Part shown: positions 7,515 through 12,304 of the stretch, in pieces | How the letters are laid out: each line of letters begins with the position of its first letter | Numbering within the stretch: the first letter of the stretch is position 1 | Source: CAYJLW01 sp964370965 | GTDB lineage: Bacteria; Actinomycetota; Acidimicrobiia; UBA2766 | Direction of reading: 5' to 3' | Length of the DNA: 12,304 nucleotides | NCBI GenBank assembly: GCA_964370965.1 | Contig: CAYJLW010000101.1 | Span: 1 to 12,304 of the forward strand | The notes under the pieces: generated by a model | The model's input: only the letters and a program-made list of their open reading frames with translations | Database searches by the model: none | Told to the model about the DNA's origin: nothing | Translations under genes and position numbers: made by a program

Positions 7515-7948
7515 GCGTCACGGTGGACGCCAACGTCCTTCTGTACGCGTCCGACTCGACGGGCTCACTCCATCGGCGGGCCCGCGACCTGGTCACCGAG
7601 CTCGCCGCCGGGCCAGCGCTGCTGTACCTCTTCTGGCCGGTGCTGATGGCATATCTGCGCGTGTCCACGCACACGGCCGTCTTCGAAGCGCCCCTCTCCC
7701 CCGAGACGGCGGTGGAGAACGTGCGGGCGCTCCTCGCCCGCCCTCACATCCGCACACCCGGTGAGGGGGAGGACTTCTGGGACACCTACCAGCGGGTGAC
7801 GACCGGCGTCACCGCCCGCGGAAACCTCGTCCCGGACGCGCACCTCGTCGCCCTCATGCACCAGTATGGCGTCCGCACCATCTGGACCCGCGACCGTGAC
7901 TTCCGCAAGTTCGCCGGGGTGGAGGTCCGGGATCCCTTCGACACGTGA
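7511..7948 (+). CDS. VapC-type PIN-domain ribonuclease toxin
   Basis: Toxin of the vapBC pair; PIN-domain toxins are Mg2+-dependent RNases that cut tRNA or rRNA when released from the antitoxin. 145 residues, normal for the mycobacterial PIN family. The first metal-binding Asp is Asp6 in TVDANVLLYA. LFWPVLMAYLRVSTH (40-54) corresponds to the segment that in other VapC carries the conserved Glu, which is absent here, as it is in the Mtu-type subgroup as I recall it. LVPDAHLVAL carries Asp109, and TIWTRDRDF carries Asp128 and Asp130. The ATG at 7511 overlaps the antitoxin stop by four bases (ATGA); there is no separate ribosome-binding site, so coupling is expected. The RNA target cannot be inferred. 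Confidence 0.87.
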   Translation: MSVTVDANVLLYASDSTGSLHRRARDLVTELAAGPALLYLFWPVLMAYLRVSTHTAVFEAPLSPETAVENVRALLARPHIRTPGEGEDFWDTYQRVTTGVTARGNLVPDAHLVALMHQYGVRTIWTRDRDFRKFAGVEVRDPFDT

Positions 7949-8036
7949 GCCCCGGGCCGGGCGCGGAATCGGCCCTACCCCGTGCCCGCCCCCCCGCCCG
8001 CGTTGTTCACTCCCGCCGCCACCTCTCCCGTCGGGC

Positions 8037-8042
8037 CACAAT
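8037..8042 (+). promoter_or_regulatory. possible -10 hexamer before the ERCC4 gene
   Basis: CACAAT ends six bases before the ATG at 8049. It lacks the first T of TANNNT but keeps the second A and final T. No Shine-Dalgarno sequence is present, so a leaderless start is plausible, as for three other genes here. The 100-base gap between vapC and this start shows nothing else beyond C-rich sequence. Confidence 0.3.
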
Positions 8043-8048
8043 GACGGG

Positions 8049-8871
8049 ATGGAGCGGCTCTTCGTCGTCGCCCGGAACCCGGATCCGGCTTCGACCCTCC
8101 CCTTCCTCATCCGCCTGCCGCTGGGCGAAGACGGCCTCGTGCTCAAGGCGGGAGAGACATGGCCGCGAACGTCGAAGGTCTACTGCCACCGCGCGGAGTC
8201 CTGGCCGGAGGACGCCGAGGTCCTCGAGGAGGTGCCCGTGAGGTCCTGCGTGCGCAAGGGCGTCGCCGTCGACCTCGTCCTCGCCCGAGGGAGGGAAAAC
8301 CGCTCCCAACTCGTGTTCACGAAGCTCAAGGGCGGGCGCGAAGGGATCTTCTGGCAGTCGGCGCGCACCACCAAGCAGGCGAGACCCTCCATCCGGGTGC
8401 CGGGCCGGAGGGCGTCCTGGCTCGACGGATTCACGATCCGGGTCGACACCCGCGAGCGCTACCCCTATCGCTTCGCCAAGCAGCAGGTCGCCACGGAACG
8501 CCACGGGCTCCCCGCCGGCGACTACGGCGTCCTCCTCGACGGTGGTCGCCGTCGTGGAACGCAAGTCGCTCGACAACCTGGTCAAGGGCCTCGTGGAGGG
8601 CACGCTCCCGTACCAGCTCGCCGACCTCGCCACCCTCCCCCACGCCGCCGTGGTCGTGGAGGACCGGCACTCCGCGGTCTTCAAGCTCGCACGGGTCCAG
8701 CCCGGCTGGGTGGCCGAGCTCCTGGCGCGACTCCAGGTCCGCTACCCCGGCGTACCGGTCGTCTTCTGCGATACGCGCCCCCTTGTCGAGGAGTGGACGT
8801 TCCGGTTCCTGGGTGCCGCCCTCGCCGCCGCCCTCGACCAACCCCAAGACCAGGCGGCCCCACGGGAGTAG
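8049..8871 (+). pseudogene. ERCC4-domain nuclease, frameshifted at about 8541
   Basis: Two adjacent frames together encode one actinobacterial ERCC4 (XPF/Mus81-type) nuclease domain protein of about 273 residues. The 5' frame, 8049-8540, gives 164 residues: an unrecognised N-terminal region, then the start of the nuclease domain with VDTRERYPYRF (132-142) and PAGDYGVLLD (155-164). The 3' frame, 8542-8871, continues with VVAVVERKSLDNLVKGL and, further on, VPVVFCDTRPLVEEWTFRFL. Joining them at 8541 restores the GD...ERK arrangement; as written, one base is in excess (or two are missing). The last position of the ERKx3D motif is Asn rather than Asp, with an Asp one residue earlier. The family's role is unsettled; structure-specific DNA cleavage is the inference from the fold. 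The shift could be a real inactivating mutation or an assembly indel. No slippery heptamer is visible, so programmed shifting is unlikely. Confidence 0.8.
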
Positions 8872-8921
8872 CCGCTCTCCGTTCTGGGCAAGAACAGGGC
8901 CGCGAAGCACTCGGGCCGCTC

Positions 8922-8927
8922 TAGAGT
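8922..8927 (+). promoter_or_regulatory. -10 hexamer before the solute-binding gene
   Basis: TAGAGT (TANNNT) ends nine bases before the ATG at 8937. The spacer is the palindrome CCCCGGGG plus an A, and the hexamer lies within CTCTAGAG. The GGGG at 8932-8935 is too close to the ATG to be a useful ribosome-binding site. A very short leader or leaderless mRNA for the two-gene operon is likely. Confidence 0.45.
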
Positions 8928-8936
8928 CCCCGGGGA

Positions 8937-10106
8937 ATGAAGCGGTTCCTGGCCCTCCTCGTCGCCGGCGGTCTCGTCGCCGCCGCGTTCGGAGTTCGCC
9001 AACTCCTGTTCGGCGACACGAGGGGGAACGCCCGGGGGTCCGGAGCCGTGACCGTCCCCATCGTGTGCGCCTCCGAGATCCAGCAGTACTGCGCGGCGTC
9101 CTTCAAGGCCTTCCAGGCCTCCCGACCCGAGGTCGAGGGCCGCCCCGTGCGGGTGCGCGCCACGTATCTCGACTCCGCCGCCGCCGAGGACGAGATCGTG
9201 AACCGGCGCATCAAGCCCCTCGCGTGGATCCCCGCCTCCACCGCCTGGGTCGACCGGGCCAACCTGCAATACCGGGCGCGCAACGGCATCGACGTGTTCC
9301 TGAAGTCCGGTGAGTACCAGATGCTCCCCGTCGCCCTCTCCCCCACCGTCTGGGTGATCTGGGCCGACCGCGCCGCGGTCCTCCTGAAGGACTGCGCCGA
9401 CGCCATCACATGGCAGTGCATCGAGCGCGCCGCCGCGAACCCGGGCGGCTGGCGGGCCCTGGGCGGCAACCCGGAATGGGGGCTGGTGAAGTTCGGCCAC
9501 GCCAACCCGGTCACGACGAACACCGGACTCCTGGCGCTCATCCTCATGTCCTACGGCTACTACGACCGCAACGCCGGACTCACCCCGGCCGACGTCACCG
9601 AACCCGGCTACCAGCGCTTCGTCCTCGCCATCGAGCGCTCCGTGCCCTCGTTCTCCCCCACGTCGGGCGACTTCGCCCGCGACCTCATCATCTACGGACC
9701 CCGCTACGACATCGCCTCGACCTACGAGTTCGTCGCCGCCACGCAGGTCGACAACGCCAAAGGCCGCGGCGGCGCCCTCGCGGTCTTCTACCCCCCCGTG
9801 AACGCCTGGTCCGACTTCCCGTTCGCGGTCCTCGTGACGAAGGACTCCAGCGCCGTCGAGAAGGACGCCGCCGTGATGCTGCGCGACTTCATGTTCGCCA
9901 AGGCCAACCAGCAACGGGCGCTCGCCCTCGGCCTCCGGCCCGCCAACCCCGACGTGGCCGTCGTGAACAGCGGCGACAACCCGCTCACGCAGCACACGGC
10001 CGACGGCATCCAGCTCACGATCGCCCGCAGCGACATCGCCGACTTCCCCTCGATCGAAACCGTGACGGCGCTTCAGCAGTTCTGGGAGCAGGAGGTGCGC
10101 AGGTGA
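8937..10106 (+). CDS. membrane-anchored extracellular solute-binding-like protein
   Basis: 389 residues. MKRFLALLVAGGLVAAAFGV forms a signal or anchor segment, and the rest should lie outside the membrane. The body resembles type II periplasmic binding proteins of the SBP_bac_11 kind: a first strand AVTVPIVCASE (37-47), the segment PLAWIPASTAWVD (94-106), NPEWGLVKFGHANPVTTNTG (178-197) and a closing helix-rich part with FPFAVLVTKD (294-303) and LGLRPANPDV (331-340). Four cysteines (44, 52, 153, 161) suggest two extracellular disulfides. Its order of motifs matches the N-terminal half of the next gene (NPEWG against HPEWG, LRPANP against FRPADP), so the two are tandem paralogues. It has no lipobox. 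The ligand is unknown, and no ABC permease lies nearby, so a role in transport is doubtful; signalling or cell-surface assembly with the VWA partner is as likely. Confidence 0.78.
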   Translation: MKRFLALLVAGGLVAAAFGVRQLLFGDTRGNARGSGAVTVPIVCASEIQQYCAASFKAFQASRPEVEGRPVRVRATYLDSAAAEDEIVNRRIKPLAWIPASTAWVDRANLQYRARNGIDVFLKSGEYQMLPVALSPTVWVIWADRAAVLLKDCADAITWQCIERAAANPGGWRALGGNPEWGLVKFGHANPVTTNTGLLALILMSYGYYDRNAGLTPADVTEPGYQRFVLAIERSVPSFSPTSGDFARDLIIYGPRYDIASTYEFVAATQVDNAKGRGGALAVFYPPVNAWSDFPFAVLVTKDSSAVEKDAAVMLRDFMFAKANQQRALALGLRPANPDVAVVNSGDNPLTQHTADGIQLTIARSDIADFPSIETVTALQQFWEQEVRR

Positions 10107-12055
10107 ACGAGTCAAAGGCGACTCCCCGGGGGCGAAGCGGGTCCTGGCACGGTGTCTCCCCCCACGTCCGCTCCGAGGACTCCGCTCCCGTGGGGCCCCC
10201 CGACACCGTGCCACCCCCTTCGCCCCCTGTGTTCCTCGGGCACGCGCGGCACCTCCGGCTTCTGGGGTACTGCTTCTTTTGGCTGCCCTTGGCCGCCCCG
10301 CTCCCCGGGGGGGGGCGGGGGGGGGCCGGGGCCCCTGGGGGGGGGCCGGCGCCGGCGGCTACCAGGGCGGGGGCGCCGGCGGGGTCCGTGGAGGTGGTGG
10401 TGTCGACCTCCCCGGAGAAGCTCACGTTGCTCACTGAACTGGCGGAGAAGTTCAACCGCCAGAAGGTGAAGGTCGGGGGCAAGCCCGTGTACGTGTGGAC
10501 GCAGAAGACGTCCTCCGGGGAGGGCGCCGACCTGCTCGTGAAGGACTGGAAGGGAACGTCCCAGCGCAAGCCGGCGGTGTGGAGCCCGGCCGCCAGCGCC
10601 TGGGGCGGGATCGTCACGCAGCGCCGGACCGCCGCCGGCAAGAAGACCCCGATCGGAGACTTCTCTCCCATCCAGGTGACACCGCTCGTCATCGCCATGC
10701 CCAAGCCGATGGCCGAGGCCCTGGGCTGGCCCAACACCCCCATCGGCTGGGCGGATGTCGCCGCCCTCGCCCAGGACCCGCAGGGCTGGGCGAAGTACGG
10801 TCACCCCGAATGGGGGGCGTTCAAGCTCGGCAAGACCGACCCGAACATATCCACGTCCGGACTGAACGCCACCATCGCCACCGACTACGCGGCGGCGGGC
10901 AAGGTCCGCGACCTCACCGTCGCCGACCTCGACCGGCCCGAGGTGCGGGCGTTCATCCAGGGCGTCGAGGGGAGCGTCGTCCACTACGGCGACACCACAC
11001 TCGCGTTCCTGAACAACCTCTACAAGGCCGACCGCCGCGGCGCCGCCCTCGCCTACGTGTCTGCCGTGGCCGTCGAGGAGAAGTCCGTCATCGACTACAA
11101 CAGCGGCGACCCCGACGGCATCCTCGACCCGGGCGAGAAGGCGAAAAAGCCCCGCGTGCCGCTCGTGGCCGTGTATCCCAAAGAGGGGACGCTCTGGAGC
11201 GACAACCCCTACTTCGTCCTCGACGCCCCCTGGGTGACCAGGGCGCAGAAGGAGGGCGCCCGCAGGTTCGAGGACTACGTCACGAAGCGGCGCCAGAGCC
11301 AACTGCAGACGCTGCGCTTCGGCTTCCGGCCCGCCGACCCGGCGATCCCGCTCAAGGCTCCCATCGACGCCGCCAACGGCCTCGACCCCCGCCAGCCCCA
11401 GACCATCCTGCCCGTCCCCGGCCCCGAAGTGCTCGTCAAGGCCCTCGACGTGTGGGCGTCCACCCGCAAGACCGCCCGGGTGTTGCTCGTCCTCGACGTG
11501 TCCGGCTCCATGGGCGACCCCGCCGGCGTGGGCGACACCACGAAGCTGGAGCTCGCCCAGCAGGCCGTCCTGGGTTCCCTGGACGACTTCCAGGACCGCG
11601 ACGAGGTCGGCCTCTGGATCTTCTCCACGAACCTCGACGGCGACCGGGACTTCAAGGAGCTCGTCCCCATGGAAGCGATCGGCCCCAACCGCCAGCGGAT
11701 CGCCCAGATGGTCAGGGGCCTCTCCCCGCTGCAGGGCACGGGTCTCTACGACGCCACGACGGAGTCCGTGAAGGCCGTGGAGAAGGTCGCCTCGGCGGAC
11801 CGCATCAACGCCGTCGTCCTCCTGACAGACGGCCGCAACGAGGACGACACCAACGACGACCTCGACGGCCTCGTGCGCTGGCTGGGCCGCCGCGGCGAGG
11901 CCCGGCCGGTGCGCGTGTTCGCCATCGCCTACGGCGAGGACGCCGACCAGGGCGCCCTCCGCAAGATCGTGGACGCCACGCAGGGCAACCTCTACGTGTC
12001 CGCCGACCCCAAGGACATCAAGAAGGTCTTCCGCAATGTCGTCAGCAACTTCTAG
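10103..12055 (+). CDS. substrate-binding and VWA domain protein
   Basis: 650 residues from the GTG at 10103, which overlaps the previous stop in GTGA and has AGGAGG seven bases upstream, so the pair is translationally coupled. Residues ~95-440 form the solute-binding-like domain: VEVVVSTSPEK at 96-106, VWSPAASAWGG at 159-169, HPEWGAFKLGKTDPNISTSG at 234-253. The acidic loop DYNSGDPDGILD (331-342) is absent from the upstream paralogue and resembles a calcium-binding loop. Residues ~456-650 are a von Willebrand A domain with a full MIDAS: Asp465, Ser467 and Ser469 in DVSGSM, Thr546 in QGTG, and Asp576 in LLTDG. Metal-dependent protein binding at the cell surface is inferred. The first ~94 residues are poorly conserved-looking and Gly/Pro-rich; a hydrophobic run LRLLGYCFFWLPLAAPL (51-67) could be the export signal. 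A GTG at 10229 would put that signal near the N-terminus but has no ribosome-binding site, so the true start is uncertain. Confidence 0.85.
   Translation: MNESKATPRGRSGSWHGVSPHVRSEDSAPVGPPDTVPPPSPPVFLGHARHLRLLGYCFFWLPLAAPLPGGGRGGAGAPGGGPAPAATRAGAPAGSVEVVVSTSPEKLTLLTELAEKFNRQKVKVGGKPVYVWTQKTSSGEGADLLVKDWKGTSQRKPAVWSPAASAWGGIVTQRRTAAGKKTPIGDFSPIQVTPLVIAMPKPMAEALGWPNTPIGWADVAALAQDPQGWAKYGHPEWGAFKLGKTDPNISTSGLNATIATDYAAAGKVRDLTVADLDRPEVRAFIQGVEGSVVHYGDTTLAFLNNLYKADRRGAALAYVSAVAVEEKSVIDYNSGDPDGILDPGEKAKKPRVPLVAVYPKEGTLWSDNPYFVLDAPWVTRAQKEGARRFEDYVTKRRQSQLQTLRFGFRPADPAIPLKAPIDAANGLDPRQPQTILPVPGPEVLVKALDVWASTRKTARVLLVLDVSGSMGDPAGVGDTTKLELAQQAVLGSLDDFQDRDEVGLWIFSTNLDGDRDFKELVPMEAIGPNRQRIAQMVRGLSPLQGTGLYDATTESVKAVEKVASADRINAVVLLTDGRNEDDTNDDLDGLVRWLGRRGEARPVRVFAIAYGEDADQGALRKIVDATQGNLYVSADPKDIKKVFRNVVSNF
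10128..10227. repeat. nested 100-base inverted repeat
   Basis: Three nested stems share one axis. GGGGGCGAAG (10128-10137) pairs with CTTCGCCCCC (10218-10227). TGGCACGGTGTC (10145-10156) pairs exactly with GACACCGTGCCA (10202-10213). CCCCACG (10160-10166) pairs with CGTGGGG (10189-10195). The element lies just inside the annotated start of the VWA gene and ends two bases before an alternative GTG. Codons across it use more T, A and G in third position than the flanking genes, as if the stretch were not ancestral coding sequence. Confidence 0.75.
10307..10345 (+). repeat. G-tract cluster, potential G-quadruplex
   Basis: Four G runs lie on the coding strand: nine G at 10307-10315, nine at 10317-10325, four at 10328-10331 and nine at 10337-10345, separated by one, two and five bases. 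This exceeds the four-run requirement for an intramolecular G-quadruplex. Each nine-base run encodes whole codons, so the VWA frame is kept at the present lengths and would be lost by single-base slippage. Confidence 0.7.
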
Positions 12056-12058
12056 ATC

Positions 12059-12082
12059 AAGGGGGGAGCAAGCTCCCCCCTT
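12059..12082. terminator. strong hairpin after the VWA gene
   Basis: AAGGGGGGAGC (12059-12069) and GCTCCCCCCTT (12072-12082) are perfect 11-bp arms around AA, three bases past the TAG stop at 12053-12055. The stem ends in A:T pairs with TT on the 3' side, so it can act as an intrinsic terminator, probably from either direction, though the T tail is short. Confidence 0.7.
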
Positions 12083-12304
12083 AGGAACCCCCCTCCTCCA
12101 CCGCGTGCCGCCGGAAGTTGTGCGGGGGGGGCGAAGCCGCCCCTCACGCGACCTGTCCCCGCCGGTCCTCAGAGCGCGCCCGACGGGGCTGGGGGCCCCC
12201 GCCGGACCCTGGCCCGCGGCCAGCGGGGCGAGGGGCCCCCGCCGGCACGGCGGAGCACCGCCAGGCACGCCAGACCACCAACAACCCCCACACCCGCGCC
12301 GGCG
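12083..12304. other. GC-rich palindromic region, no confident gene
   Basis: A second hairpin, 12120-12147, has GTG/CAC ends and a GGGC-GAA-GCC core. It repeats the 11-mer GGGGGCGAAGC found at 10128-10138. GGGGCCCCCGCCGG occurs twice, at 12192-12205 and 12232-12245. On the minus strand an open frame enters from the right edge and stops at 12169-12171; it would read GVGVVGGLACLAVLRRAGG followed by an Arg/Pro-rich tail, like a C-terminal membrane segment. Its third-position composition is less biased than in the sure genes, so I do not call it a gene. Confidence 0.4.

Noticed and set aside
8530..8550. Programmed ribosomal frameshift in the ERCC4 gene
   Set aside because: No slippery heptamer, rare or stop codon in the shift position, or obvious stimulatory structure; an indel is simpler.
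9410..10102. In-frame upstream extension of the VWA reading frame to 9410
   Set aside because: It lies wholly within the preceding gene in another frame and reads as Arg/Pro-rich shadow; the GTG at 10103 has a good ribosome-binding site and the GTGA overlap.
10112..12268. Minus-strand open frame of 718 codons opposite the VWA gene
   Set aside because: Composition typical of an antisense shadow; the plus strand has a full MIDAS and binding-domain motifs.
1..12304. Search for tRNA, rRNA, CRISPR, insertion sequences, attachment sites
   Set aside because: No cloverleaf-like arms with TTCGANNC-type loops, no regularly spaced repeats, no transposase or integrase motifs were seen by eye.

Overview
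The window is very GC-rich DNA with strong G/C preference at third codon positions. It encodes an actinobacterial-style topoisomerase I (lysine-rich tail, no zinc fingers), an actinobacterial ERCC4-domain nuclease, a mycobacterial-type VapBC pair and a substrate-binding/VWA protein. Several starts lack a Shine-Dalgarno sequence but have a TANNNT -10 hexamer 6-9 bases before the start codon, which fits leaderless transcription. The source is most likely an actinomycete, possibly of the Acidimicrobiia or a similar high-GC lineage. The phylum is a fair inference; the class is a guess.

Layout from left to right. (1) 1-1505, minus strand: an MFS permease whose frame is still open at the left edge, so its C-terminus is unseen. 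(2) 1506-1708: a divergent promoter region. (3) 1709-4393, plus: topA. (4) 4517-5932, plus: an exported esterase of the esterase D/antigen 85 type with an extra C-terminal domain. (5) 6011-7237, plus: glutamate dehydrogenase. (6) 7281-7948, plus: a vapBC toxin-antitoxin operon behind a perfect 21-bp palindrome that looks like its operator. (7) 8049-8871, plus: an ERCC4-domain nuclease gene split by a frameshift in front of its ERKS catalytic motif. (8) 8937-12055, plus: a two-gene operon of membrane-anchored or exported paralogues, the first a solute-binding-like domain alone and the second the same fold plus a C-terminal von Willebrand factor A domain with a complete MIDAS. (9) 12056-12304: a strong hairpin terminator and GC-rich palindromic sequence without a confident gene.

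The genes do not form one pathway. topA is housekeeping, and the adjacent MFS gene recalls actinobacterial loci where an MFS-dTMP kinase fusion lies next to topA. Glutamate dehydrogenase serves nitrogen/carbon metabolism, and vapBC is a self-contained accessory module. The most unusual part is the 3' operon. The VWA gene begins at a GTGA overlap with a good ribosome-binding site, but its first ~280 bases hold a 100-base nested inverted repeat and three runs of exactly nine G. This suggests an inserted palindromic element, a G-quadruplex, or a slippage-prone regulatory segment ahead of the conserved protein. I found no tRNA, rRNA, CRISPR array or insertion sequence.
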